DNA of 64,000 nucleotides from Pachypanchax playfairii. Its lineage: Eukaryota; Chordata; Actinopteri; Cyprinodontiformes; Aplocheilidae. Of this stretch, positions 13,801-27,800 are shown in pieces. The notes beneath the pieces are model-generated. The model was not told the origin of the DNA. It made no database searches and was given only the letters and a program-made list of their open reading frames with translations. How positions within the stretch are numbered: position 1 is the first letter of the stretch; every line of letters begins with the position of its first letter. A program made the position numbers and the translations under genes. The stretch is from NCBI GenBank assembly GCA_006937955.1, contig SSNP01000037.1, forward strand, positions 3,507,648 through 3,571,647, in the 5' to 3' direction.

Positions 13801-16800
13801 ACCCAGATGGCCGAAGGCTTTGTGCCGTGTTATTCTGTTCCGAGTTCCATATCCCAACTTTAGCTCTGCTTTTTAAAGTATGTTCTGTCTGTAAAACTGC
13901 TGGAATGAGAGAATATTAAACTTTATTTTTAGATCAATATGATCATCAAATTGTACAGTTACTGTGTTGTTATTATGCATGTGGTTCTGTGTTGAGTGTC
14001 CAGACTGAGTCCAGCTGAGCATCAGGACTCAGGTCACATACAGACACTATATGAAGAACCAGTTCTGGTTCAAGCAGAATCAGATTCTACTTAAAAAAGT
14101 AAAAATTGCAGAAATGTGATGGAATATTTTCGTATTTGATGGATTCAGTTTAAAACGACTGTAATGAGACAATTTAATAAATGAAACAGTTTGTGATGTT
14201 CTGAGGGTGATGTTCGGTCCTGATGCTGAGGGTCTTTTCATGCAGCTGTGTTCACTCAAACAAAAACAAGGTTGCAAACATCCAAACTGCCGGTATTTAT
14301 CAGACTGTTAAAATAAACCCAGACGTTTGACCCACTGCATCCTTTAGGACCCTCATGATGACAGATGAGGCCGATTGTTTCTTCAAGATAAATCAATAAA
14401 AACCTAAACAACACGTGAAAGTCTCCAGTTCCTTTCAACGTCAGATAGATCCCAATCCTGGATTAAATTAGGTTAAATTCTGTCTAATATGGATTTTGAT
14501 TCAGATTGAACCTGAAGTTCATGATCGGAAACTGTTAAACTGGTCAATGTTTCTGTTTGTGTTTCAGGCCAATAAGCTGAAGACGAAGACGATCCGGAAC
14601 TCTCTGAATCCCGTGTGGAACGAAACACTCACATATGTTGGAATCACCGAAGAAGACATGAACAGGAAGACACTCAGGTGAAAGATATTCTTTCTTCTTG
14701 GCATTTCTGTGGTTCTAGAAGGTTCTACAGACTTCTGCAGGTCTGAAATATTCAGCAACATTTTTCCTACCAGCGTCTGAATACAATGTTCAGGAGTTTT
14801 ACTGCAGGTAGATCTGAGTCACTGCCAGCAGTTGTTCCTTATGGTCTTTAATGACTTCATCACACATGGAATTCTGGGTAAACGTCACCGTGTTAAGGTG
14901 CGAACAGAAGCGTTGTTCCATCACTTTGTCACTGGGCGAGAGGCAGAGCGGAAAAAAGTCCAGTTACCTGAAAATGTTCAGGATCTCCATCTTTGAATTC
15001 TTTACCTTCTTCTCTTTCCTCCTTTCCTGATTCCTCTGATGTCTCCTTTAGGTTGACCGTCTGTGATGAAGACAAGCTGACTCATAATGAGTTAATAGGA
15101 GAGTCTCGGGTTCCTCTGAAACGGGTCAAACCAAACCTGACAAAACATTTCCACACCTGCCTGGAACATCCGCCTCCAGTAAGGAAAACTGTTTACTGCT
15201 GAGTCCGTCTTTCTGCTCAGGAATTACTCCTGATTAAACTGGATCTAATCCCATTTAAACCTCCAGATCACGTCCTGTTTAAACCTCCTGATCCGGTCCT
15301 GGTTTAACCTCCTGATCCAATCCTGTTTAAACCTGCTGATCCGGTCCTGTTTAAAGAGGCCATTTCATAATTCATAAATCAAATTTCAGGACTTTGTGGT
15401 TATTTCTTAAGTATTAACCAGTAATATGAAACATTTTATATCTAAAAAACGTCAGGAAACAGTTATTAACAGACCTTTCAATCTGTCTGCATTAAAATTC
15501 AGGTGGTTCCGGCTCCTTCCGTCAGGCTGCTTCGTCAGGCTTCGGCAGCAGCTTGGCATATTCAGTGTTCAAATTTGCTGGACTCTGATTGGCTAACAAA
15601 CTAGCCTATGAGCGCAAGGAATACTGTTTCCTGCCCCGTTGTGCATGGTAACATCAGATGTTGTGTCTTCCTGTTTGCTACAGCTTTTTAGTGAGCCGCA
15701 TCCTAGGCGTGGTTTTAACTGCGAGTGCTGATGAATACTAACAAACAAAGGAGTTGTGATGAAATAAATACAGGCCGTTCGAACTCGGGTTTTATCACCA
15801 CCTGCGTAGTTTGAGAGATTAAAACTGAAAGAGAAGTTGTTGACCTGTTTTCACACCCACTATGAAGGTAAGAACACCTGTGGAGCTAAAATATTCAACA
15901 GAAACCTCAGAAACACTGTTTTTAATGGAAGGACCTCTTTAAATCTCCTGATCCGGTCCTGTTTAAACCTCCTTGTAGTGCTCTTCACAACATCAGACAC
16001 AGGTTGGTTCTTTCAAACGGGCGTTTATTCACATGCTGAAGCTTCAGCCGTGCACAAACTTGATATCTTCTTGCCATCACCATCATAGGACAAAACTTCA
16101 TTGCGCCATAAGAACTTTAAACAAAATACACCAAATATAATTTATACAGCATAACATTAAGAATAGAAGTCAAACTAACAGAAGATGTGCTAAACAAAGA
16201 TAAAACAAAGTAAAACATGTACCTCGTTGGCTGCTTGTCGTGAAAATAGGTTCTTAAGTCCTTAAAGATTCCTTTGGTTCGGTTATTTAGAATTTAACGT
16301 CATTTATCGTCACTTTCAAGCAACAAAAGGAGCGCTTCATATCTCCAGTCTCAATGATTTCTACCGCCAAAAGGCCGGATCTCGCGAGACCTTCAATTCA
16401 CGCGTGACTTCAGCACCAACTTCACGTGAGAGTTCAGTAATCAACATTTTAGAGCCATTAAACAGATAAACTTCTATAATCTTGTACCAAATGAAATCTA
16501 ATTGCATTTTAACCCAACAAACCATGAAATGTATTTATTTATTTGCTTAACTTATTAAATTAATTAATGAACTGTAAATACTTAAACAACACTTACACTC
16601 CTGATCGGGTTCTGTTTAAACCTCCTGATTTGGTCCTGTTTAGACTCCTGATTCTTTTGAAGTTCCTGTTTAAGTCCCTTGCTGTTTGCTGGACTTTCTC
16701 ACTGCTTCCTGTCTGTTTCAGTGTGTTTAGATCTTCTTTTGAGCTGTAAAACAGAACCACACTGCTGCTGAACTGTGTTAAAGGTTCTCCCTGAAACCGG

Positions 16801-19800
16801 ATCTAGAAGCAAACTGCTTCTTTTGAAACTAGTTGCTGTTTGTGCCGCAAACCGACTGACTATGTGTGAAACTGAAGTCCGGTTTCTTTTTCTCTCTGTC
16901 CTTCAGCTGCCCTCCCCGTCTGCTATGGGTGAAGCGCTGAGAGGAATCTCCTGCTACCTGAGAGAGGTAAAGCTACATGTCTGTATGTGGAGCGTTTACA
17001 CCAATAAATCTGAAGTGATGACACCACATGAGAGTTCAGCCTGATGTGGTCACATGACTTCCCTCTTCAGGTTTGAGATGTTTAGAAGGTGAACGTTCAG
17101 TTTGTGATTTCAGAACAACAGCTGGGACGAGAAAACAAACAACACAAACACTTATATTCTTCTGGTTTCTCCAAACATGCTGCTGTGCATTATGGGTAAA
17201 CATCGAAAACTGTTAAGGTTGTTCAGATGAAACTTTACGACCTGATCTGAGCCGCCATGTTGTTTTTCTCCTTCAGCTGTTCCAAACAGTGTGAATCTGT
17301 TCAGGGTTTTTCTAACCGTCCTGAACCTTTGACCTGCTGACTGAGGCCTGTAGGGTATCAGGTGGAGCGTTACAGAGTCTGACCTCTGACCTCAGAGTAA
17401 ACATGCTGGAAACGATGGACTCCATGTTGTTTGGAGTTGACCTTTAACCTTTTGATGGGCAGCAGCAGTTGCTTCTCTGAAGTTGCTGTTACACTGAAGA
17501 TGAACAGATTCTTTATTTGACTGTTACTAGATTAAAAATGAAAGTATTAAAATCCACCTGTCTGCTGCTTCCTGATGAGAGCTGTCGTCATGGAGATTAA
17601 ACAAACAGCTTAGTCTGACACAGACACGACTCTGAAACCATCCTGATGAGGAGGACGAGACGTTTGAAAGATTTAATTAACCTCATTTTATTTATGTTTA
17701 CTTTGTATTTCTATTCAGTCTGGAGGTTTGTGAGAGTTTCAGCTCTGACACTTTGTCTAAATTAATCAGGATCAAGAGAGAAAACAATGTGCAAACTGAG
17801 GATGAGTCAGATTTCAGGGATGTTTAATGACAAATGAACCCAAAATATCATAAGTTCCGTTTCCTCCACAGGAAGAATCAGAAACTCCCAAAGTTCACAA
17901 TGAAGATACTTATTTATCTTACTGTTTATCAAGAGAAAGTTTTATTTAATTAATAGATTTTACATCATTTAGCTTCAGTGATCAGAGTTAAACACAAGTA
18001 GCTGACTGACACATGCACACACACGTGCGCACACACGCGTGCACACACACACTCAGATGACGGTAATAAAACAGGCTCTGGTTCAGATGAGGAAGACGTT
18101 CTTTCAGTTTCACCACCTGAAGCCTCGTCTGCAGCAGAATGAAGCTTATTTTAAAGATTCTGTATCATGTTATTTTACAGCTGTCAACATCTGGATAGAC
18201 ACATAAATGATAGACTCTTACCATTAGTGTTATATAATCTTCATTTGTCCTGAAATATAACTTAATATATATAACTCAAGTTATTCTCAGACCAGGAAGT
18301 AAAACACTCAGTTTATCATCTCTCCTCCAGGCCCCTCCCCCTCATGAGTGCTGCCCCTCGAGCTGCCTGAATAAAATAATGAATAAATTCCTGTAACTCT
18401 CACAGCTAAATGAACATTTTCACTGAGACATTTTTAGAAAGTAAAATACTACAAACGGTGGTGTTTAGTGTCTTGTGTGTTTAATCTGCAGGTCCTGGTG
18501 TAACATTGTTACATCACTATGTTACAGTCAGGTGGTTTTCCAGGAGAGAGTGGAGCAGCTGCTCAGAGCGCAGGATTCAGGACCCTAACCCAAAAATCAC
18601 TCTGGAGGGTTTAATAAGGAAATAACATCATAACATGGTTAAAAGATACAAACAGCTGATTTTACATGATACAGGAACTTTAAACTCTGTTTGTTGGCAG
18701 CTCTGCTCATTAAAACCACCTCAAAGTGATTTTTGTTTCTTCTGCTGAGAGACATCACACCCTCTGGTCTGTTCCTCCTCTTCATCCATCCTCATCCTCA
18801 GATAAACTCTTTGCTATTCAAATAAGATCCATCACAGCTGCTGCATCTGTTTCCTGTCTGAGTCCTGATTCTACAAACCCTGGAGTCTCTGTGTTCATAA
18901 CATTATTCTGTTTTATTCAGGGCCGCGGTGCTTGAACACGCCTTTGTATCTCTCAGTAATCAACCTCAATCATCTCCTGCTCAGTCTGTAGCTCTGCACA
19001 TTCATGCCTCTATTTGAACATCTGTGTTAGAAATAAAAACAATGATTTCTACTAAAAACGCAGCACTAATGTTTGCTGCAGCTCCTTCTGCAAAATGAGT
19101 GTCAATGATTTGAGTCAGAATGAAAATACTTCCTGTCACTGGAGTTATTTGAATCATCTTATTGACTCTGAATGAACAGACAGCAGATGCAGTAAAGTTC
19201 TGCCGAATGTGTCAGAATATAAAAGATGCTTCAGCACTGTTTAGTCTGTTACATCTCCTGCAAAAACATGTGGAAAACAAGATGAAAGCAAACACAGAAT
19301 CAGAACAATTTACAGCCAGAGATCCAAAAAGCCACTGAGATCAGAATCCCAGCCTGACGCGGATGTTTCTGAACCCGCTCTGAACATCAGATTAACTGAC
19401 GTGATTGATTCTCCATTAACCAATGGAATCCTGCAGAGCAGGAAGTTTTCTTCTTCTTGAAGCTGCAGAGAGAATCTCAGAAACAAAAACAACAAGCATC
19501 TGGAAAAAGGACGAGTCCTTCATCCTGGGGGCGGGCCTTTATTGATTGACTGACATCCCTTAAAGCCTATAGGAGTGATTGACAAGTCGAAGGTGACAGG
19601 AAGTTCATTCAGTGGTCAGATGCATGTTTAAGGAGTCTGAGGTCATTTAGTGGTGCATTCTGGGAAAAATCATTCACAAACAGATCAGCTGGTTTGTACA
19701 GTTTCTACATATTTTTAACATCAAATCATGTTTAAACAAATTTACAAAGAGTCAGACTTCCTCGTCTCTAATGTTGATCTGAATACACGGGAACACCAAC

Positions 19801-21825
19801 AGCATCAGTTCAAGAACTCACGCCTCCTACTTCCTGTTTTAGTTTTACATGAGTTGGTGTTTGTGAAAACTGGATCAGAAATCTTTCTCCCAGTGAATCT
19901 GCAGCTGCACCGACTAAAGACAAACACACCGTGTCTGACTGTGAGGAGGTTTCAACAATCTGATACAACAACCAACAGAATCACAGATGAGCCGGTATCA
20001 CTCCCGTTTTATTACCATCCTCCCAAAACTGAAGTTTAAAGGGCCAGACTGTCGAAACCCCCATAAATACACACAGAAAGCATCTGGATCAATAATAAAA
20101 CTCCTCAAAGGAGTTGCAAGTGACAGGAGATATGACACAATGGGTCTACCAGATGACTTCAAAGAACTGAACGGGTCTGCAGGGAGCTGAACGGGTCTGC
20201 AGGGAGCCGAACGGGTCTGCAGGGAGCCGAACGGGTCTGCAGGGAGCTGGACGGGGAGCTGAACGGGTCTGCAGGGAGCTGAACGGGTCTGCAGGGAGCT
20301 GAACGGGTCTGCAGGGAGCTGAACGGGTCTGCAGGGAGCCGAACGGGTCTGCAGGGAGCTGAACGGGGAGCTGAACAGGTCTGCAGGGAGCTGAACGGGT
20401 CTGCAGGGAGCCGAACGGGTCTGCAGGGAGCCGAACGGGTCTGCAGGGAGCCGAACGGGTCTGCAGGGAGCTGTACGGATGTTAAGTTTGTGGCGTGAAT
20501 GGCGAACCCAAGTGCAGGAAGAGACTCAAAACGAGATGAACATAGAACTGAATGTTTAATGAGAGAAACACAAACGGCTGTCGGGGCAGCAACAAAAACA
20601 AACTTACAGTGGGAGAACAGGACAGAGCCAGAGAACAGAGCCAGAGGACAGAGCCAGAGGACAGAGCCAGAGGACAGAGCCAGAGGACAGAGCCAGAGGA
20701 CAGAGCCAGAGGACACAGCGGTGATGATGATAAATCCAAACAGAGTAGTCCATACACGATACCATGGGGAAAACACAGAGGAAGTAAACAGGAAATGATG
20801 ACACATAAGGAGAAAAACAGGAACTACAACCAAAGTCAAAATAAAAGCACAACAGGAAGAGACACAACCAGGAGGAAAAATCAGAGCATAAAAGAAACCT
20901 AAACACAGAAACAGAACCTAACAATAGGAGGCTTTCTTCTGTCCTGAGAAGAAGATAAACAGACAGTTTCCACTTCCTGTGGGATTCACATTGAATAAAT
21001 AGGATTTAGGTGAACCTTCTTCATCTGATGGCTGAAGGTCAAGAACTTGACTTGCAGTGGAATCTAGAGTTTGGACGTCCTCACTCTGCACTCCCAGGTG
21101 ATCCAGGAAACGTCCCACAGCAGTGATAGAAATACATTTGAATAAAAATTCTGTTATTTTTCAACAGAAACCTGTTTTTGTTGATTATTAGTAATAAACT
21201 GTTATGAATGTGAAACTCTATCAGCCTTAAAGAAAAGCTGAAATCAGATATAAATGTAAGTCACATTGGATCAAAGCAGCAGATCAGGGTTTTTTACTGT
21301 TTTAGATGTTTGTTTTTAGTCTCTGTGATCCTCCGTCTTCTCCATGTGGGCAGATAATAGCAGCGAGTGGAGTGAAAGTCATTATCTGAATTAGTCCTCA
21401 TTATTCGCTCCCTAACTGGGATCATTAATCCACTATGAGATGAAACAACTTCTCATGTTTTCTGCATGACGTCCTGAACTTCGTGAGGACCTCTGAGTGA
21501 TTCAGAGCTGCAGATCAGAACATCCATCTGACAGAACCTGCAGGACGGGCTTGTTCTGAGCGATGAAGGAGGGTTTTCTGCAGCATGTGACCTGTGACAC
21601 GAGGAAACTCAGTAACATGTCAGTGAAGATGTTCAACAACACGGCTCAGACTTTCATGATCCCGTCTCTGGTTATCGGTTTTTCTTTCTTGGACCAGTTT
21701 TGGACCCTAATATATTCTGACCCAGATATCTGGGTCGGAACACCAACAGGTCAAATGTTCAAGCTTTGTAACACGTTAGTTAATCTGTCAGTGTGTGGTC
21801 ATAATGTTATGGCTGATCTGTGTGC

Positions 21826-21887
<62 letters not shown>

Positions 21888-24800
21888 TCACTGTGCTCAC
21901 CTCAGAAATCCTCCAGGTGTTTGAACATAGATGGAGGCAGGAGGGCTGGTTTCTGTGGCTCCACCTGTCGACCTGAGCGTAGAGACCAACAGCATCTTCA
22001 CCTGGTGACTCTCAGGTGTCATCAGCTGCTTGAACAATGAAAACATGCAAACGACCTGCAGCTCAGAGTCTGATGCTTTTCACACCTTCTCTGACAAACA
22101 GCTGGAACCAGAGTCACATCTTTGTGTCTCTTTACAGAATTCTTCTTCCTGAAAAAAGTCTAATTAAACTAATTGGCAACACAAACGATGTTCAATTATC
22201 AGCCTCAGTGTAAAAACCCCAGTATTAATTATCCAGCTGAATGCAGCTGACACGGGCCCGTTGATATTTATTATGTTCAGCACTAAATGGATCCGATATG
22301 AAAAAAAAGAGAAAGAATAAATTTACCCTCCAGGCAGAAGACAGCAGCTATATGGGGGGGCGGAGCTTCTGCTGCTACCTGTTCGTGTTCGGACTGACAA
22401 CAAACAGGCTGCTACATCAGCGTTACCCAACACAATCACACATCTGGGAGGAAAAACATCTGTTTAACACGTTTATATAAAATTCAAACATATAATACAA
22501 AATAAATGAGAAACTTTAGAGTTTGTTGTAACAGGTGGAATCTACAACCGATCGTTGTATTTTTCCTGTTTCAGTTTGATTTTATATCCTGGAAATGAAA
22601 GTTTGTTTCATGGTGACTCGTCTTATTATCCACATCTAAACTGGACTCCTCATAGAAGGCTGCATCCACACCAACCGGCACAAGGTGTGTGATATTACTG
22701 ATGTTTCAAGTTACCACGGCAACAAAGTCAACATGAAAAGGACTGAATCCTTCAGATCCTGTTAAGACGTTGAGCTGCTTCCTGCTTCGACACTCAGAAA
22801 CTTCCCTCTAACTTTAAACTGGTCACAAGACGTCAGAATAAAACCCATCCAGACACCTTTAGATGTGGTTCCCAGACTTTACAGCGTTTCTCTCCATCTG
22901 TCTGGGAGTTCTGTCACAGATTCACTAAATCTCATCAAACAAATGATTCATTCTTCCACGACTGTTACACAAATTATAGATCTAAACGTAGGATCAGATC
23001 ATGTGACTTTCAAGGATTAATTCAATCCTCCAGAGCATCAACAAAAGATCTCATTACCTCCATTATAACATAGATCCACTCATCTACATCAAACACACGT
23101 GTGTCCATCAAACTCTCTGGACTTCACACACCTCACAGGTAGATACAGGTCAGCTCTACAGTCAGTGTCTGATTGGCTCCCTGACAGTCTGAGTCATCCC
23201 TCAGCTGTTTGGTTTTACATTGTTCTACATCTGTTCATCCTGTAAAGAAGCACGTTGACATTTTCCTGTAAACACAGACTGAGACACAGACTGAGCTGCT
23301 GTTAGTGTGAGTCTTCAGTAGAGGATCTACTGATGAGGATCCGCTGGGATCCAGTTTGATCCGCCTGCAGCTGAAACATCAGAGGTGATGAAACATGTCA
23401 AATAATTATAGAAAGCACCCGAGCTCAGAGCGTCACATACCGAGAACACATCTCTGCATCACTTTGGGTCAGAATGTGACTGTTTCAGACTGATGTAAAC
23501 AATGTGGTTGAACTAATCAGCTGATCTGATCTGCAGTGGGAAAATGAACAGCTGCACAGTTTGGAGGAGAGAGGTCGTCTCCTTCTCTCCCTGCAGTTTC
23601 TGCCTCCGGTCAGTCCAGATGATGCTGATGTTGAAGGAGGAGGTGCAGAGCGTCGCAGCGGCGGTCTCTGCGTGGGCGTGAAACGCTGCGCCCATCTGGC
23701 AGCCATGGATGTCAACGGTTTCTCCGACCCATACGTCAAAATGTAAGCGTGAGATGGTCTTACTGAGAGATTCAGACTGCAGGTCTTCAGAGGAGAAGAT
23801 CATTTCACATCAACGGTTTTCATTTACAGTCAAGAAGGATCAAAACCTTAAGACACGTAATGTTACACAGACAGGAAGTCATGTCAGTATGAGTTAGATG
23901 TGTTGGTCTGAAGGTAGACGTCCTGCTCTGAGACTGTGGTCCTCAGTCCTCCTACATAGAACCACAGATCAAACAGGTCTAGACTGAGAGGGTCTGGACC
24001 GAGAGGGTCTAGAACGAGAGGGTCTAGAATGAGAGGGTCTAGAATGAGAGGGTCTGGAATGAGAGGGTCTGGAACGAGAGGGTCTAGAATGAGAGGTTCT
24101 GGACCAAGAGGGTCTAGAATGAGAGGGTCTAGAATGAGAGGGTCTAGACTGAGAGGGTCTAGAATGAGAGGGTCTAGAATGAGAGGGTCTGGACTGAGAG
24201 GGTCTAGAACCAAGAGGGTCTAGAATGAGAATGTCTGGNNNNNNNNNNNNNNNNNNNNNNNNNNNNNNNNNNNNNNNNNNNNNNNNNNNNNNNNNNNNNN
24301 NNNNNNNNNNNNNNNNNNNNNNNNNNNNNNNNNNNNNNNNNNNNNNNNNNNNNNNNNNNNNNNNNNNNNNNNNNNNNNNNNNNNNNNNNNNNNNNNNNNN
24401 NNNNNNNNNNNNNNNNNNNNNNNNNNNNNNNNNNNNNNNNNNNNNNNNNNNNNNNNNNNTCTCCGACCCATACGTCAAAATGTAAGCGTGAGATGGTCTT
24501 ACTGAGAGATTCAGACTGCAGGTCTTCAGAGGAGAAGATCATTTCACATCAACGGTTTTCATTTACAGTCAAGAAGGATCAAAACCTTAAGACACGTAAT
24601 GTTACACAGACAGGAAGTCATGTCAGTATGAGTTAGATGTGTTGGTCTGAAGGTAGACGTCCTGCTCTGAGACTGTGGTCCTCAGTCCTCCTACATAGAA
24701 CCACAGATCAAACAGGTCTAGACTGAGAGGGTCTGGACCGAGAGGGTCTAGAACGAGAGGGTCTAGAATGAGAGGGTCTAGAATGAGAGGGTCTGGACTG

Positions 24801-27800
24801 AGAGGGTCTAGAATGAGAGGGTCTAGAATGAGAGGGTCTGGACTGAGAGGGTCTAGAATGAGAAGGTCTGGACCGAGAGGGTCTAGAATGAGAGGTTCTG
24901 GACCAAGAGGGTCTAGAATGAGAGGGTCTAGAATGAGAGGGTCTGGACTGAGAGGGTCTAGAATGAGAGGGTCTAGAATGAGAGGTTCTGGACCAAGAGG
25001 GTCTAGAATGAGAGGGTCTAGAATGAGAGGGTCTGGACTGAGAGGGTCTGGACTGAGAGGGTCTAGAATGAGAGGGTCTAGAACGAGAGGGTCTAGAATG
25101 AGAGGGTCTGGACCAAGAGGGTCTAGAATGAGAATGTCTGAACCGAGAGGGTCTGGACCGAGAGGGTCTAGAATGAGAGGTTCTGGACCAAGAGGTTCTA
25201 GAATGAGAATGTCTGGACTGAGAGGGTCTGGACCGAGAGGGTCTGGACCGAGAGGGTCTGGACCGAGAGGGTCTGGACCGAGAGGGTCTGGACTGAGAGG
25301 GTCTAGAATGAGAAGGTCTAGAATGAGAGGGTCTGGACTGAGAGGATCTAGAATGAGAGGGTCTAGAATGAGAGGGTCTGGACGGAGAGGGTCTGGACTG
25401 AGAGGGTCTGGACTGAGAGGGTCTGGACCGAGAGGGTCTGGACCGAGAGGGTCTGAATGAGAGGGTCTAGAACGAGAGGGTCTAGAATGAGAGGGTCTGG
25501 ACCAAGAGGGTCTAGAATGAGAATGTCTGAACCGAGAGGGTCTGGACCGAGAGGGTCTAGAATGAGAGGTTCTGGACCAAGAGGTTCTAGAATGAGAATG
25601 TCTGGAATGAGAGGGTCTGGACTGAGAGGGTCTAGAATGAGAGGGTCTGGACTGAGAGGGTCTAGAATGAGAGGGTCTAGAATGAGAGGGTCTGGACCGA
25701 GAGGGTCTAGAATGAGAGGGTCTGGACCAAGAGGGTCTAGAATGAGAGGGTCTAGAATGAGAGGGTCTGGACTGAGAGGGTCTAGAATGAGAGGGTCTAG
25801 AATGAGAAGGTCTAGAATGAGAGGGTCTGGACTGAGAGGATCTAGAATGAGAGGGTCTAGAATGAGAGGGTCTGGACTGAGAGGGTCTAGAATGAGAAGG
25901 TCTGGACCGAGAGGGTCTAGAATGAGAGGGTCTGGACCGAGAGGGTCTAGAATGAGAGGGTCTGGACCGAGAGGGTCTAGAATGAGAGGGTCTGGACTGA
26001 GAGGGTCTAGAATGAGAGGGTCTAGAATGAGAGGGTCTAGAATGAGAGGGTCTGGACCAAGAGGGTCTAGAATGAGAGGTTCTGGACCAAGAGGGTCTAG
26101 AATGAGAATGTCTGGACCAAGAGGGTCTAGACTAAAAGGGTCTAGAATGAGAAGGTCTAGAATGAGAGGGTCTAGACCGAGAGGGTCTAGAATGAGAAGG
26201 TCTAGAATGAGAGGGTCTGGACTGAGAGGGTCTGGACTGAGAGGGTCTAGAATGAGAGGGTCTAGAATGAGAGGGTCTGGACCGAGAGGGTCTGGACTGA
26301 GAGGGTCTGGACTGAGAGGGTCTGGACTGAGAGGGTCTGGACTGAGAGGGTCTAGAATGAGAGGGTCTAGAACGAGAGGGTCTAGAATGAGAGGGTCTGG
26401 ACCAAGAGGGTCTAGAATGAGAATGTCTGAACCGAGAGGGTCTGGACCGAGAGGGTCTAGAATGAGAGGTTCTGGACCAAGAGGTTCTAGAATGAGAATG
26501 TCTGGACTGAGAGGGTCTGGACCAAGAGGGTCTAGAATGAGAGGGTCTAGAATGAGAGGGTCTAGAATGAGAGGGTCTAGAATGAGAGGGTCTAGAATGA
26601 GAGGGTCTGGACTGAGAGGGTCTAGAATGAGAGGGTCTAGAATGAGAGGTTCTGGACCAAGAGGGTCTAGAATGAGAGGTTCTGGACCAAGAGGGTCTAG
26701 AATGAGAATGTCTGGACCGAGAGGGACTGGACCGAGAGGGTCTGGACTGAGAGGGTCTAGAATGAGAGGGTCTAGAATGAGAGGGTCTGGACCAAGAGGG
26801 TCTAGAATGAGAGGTTCTGGACCAAGAGGGTCTAGAATGAGAATGTCTGGACCAAGAGGGTCTAGACTAACAGGGTCTAGAATGAGAAGGTCTAGAATGA
26901 GAGGGTCTGGACCAAGAGGGTCTAGAATGAGAAGGTCTAGAATGAGAGGGTCTGGACCAAGAGGGTCTAGAATGAGAGGGTCTGGACTGAGAGGGTCTAG
27001 AATGAGAGGGTCTAGAATGAGAGGGTCTGGACTGAGAGGGTCTGGACCGAGAGGGTCGGGACCGAGAGGGTCTGGACTGAGAGGGTCTGGACTGAGAGGG
27101 TCTGGACCGAGAGGGTCTGGACTGACGGTTCAGGTTTCATGATCCACGTCTAAGTTTGAAAGTTGAAATAATTTTTCCTGAATTCAAACGTTTAGAAACA
27201 CGTTTCCTGTTGAAGGTCATGATGTGAATTACTTTATGTTTAGATTATTAAAAAGTATCAGACTGATGTTGGTGCTGGTCCAGAACCACCAGAACCAGCT
27301 GCAGTGTGTGGTGCTGGTCCAGAACCAAATTCAGTGTGTGGTGCTGGTCCAGAACCACCAGAACCAGCTGCAGTGTGTGGTGCTGGTCCAGAACCAGATT
27401 CAGTGTGTGGTGCTGGTCCAGAACCACCAGAACCAGCTGCAGTGTGTGGTGCTGGTCCAGAACCAGATTCAGTGTGTGGTGCTGGTCCAGAACCACCAGA
27501 ACCAGCTGCAGTGTGTGGTGCTGGTCCAGAACGTGTTTTATAATCAGGCTGATACACGGATATAAAAATACACTTTAAACTTTGTAATTATTTTATTTCA
27601 AACATCAGGAGAACATGTGATCTCACCATGAATCATGTGACACATGTCACATATCCTTATTATAAGAACACANATGAGAGGGTCTAGAATGAGAGGGTCT
27701 GGACCGAGAGGGTCTAGAATGAGAGGGTCTGGACCGAGAGGGTCTAGAATGAGAGGTTCTGGACCAAGAGGTTCTAGAATGAGAATGTCTGGACTGAGAG

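Larger units (their letters stand above)
16967..23536. other. DOC2 intron 6
   Basis: The largest apparently unduplicated intron (6.6 kb). It has a CA-rich stretch at 18005-18052, the 20-bp minisatellite, the LTR-like element and (GA)n; the remainder shows no genes. Confidence 0.7.

Noticed and set aside
24768..27142. Long open frames of RMRGSRMRGSG-type repeats (230 and 561 codons) and 27644-29029 (461 codons)
   Set aside because: The 15-bp unit is a multiple of three without stops, so long frames appear automatically. They lie in an intron, have no splice or homology support, and one is broken by a one-base slip.
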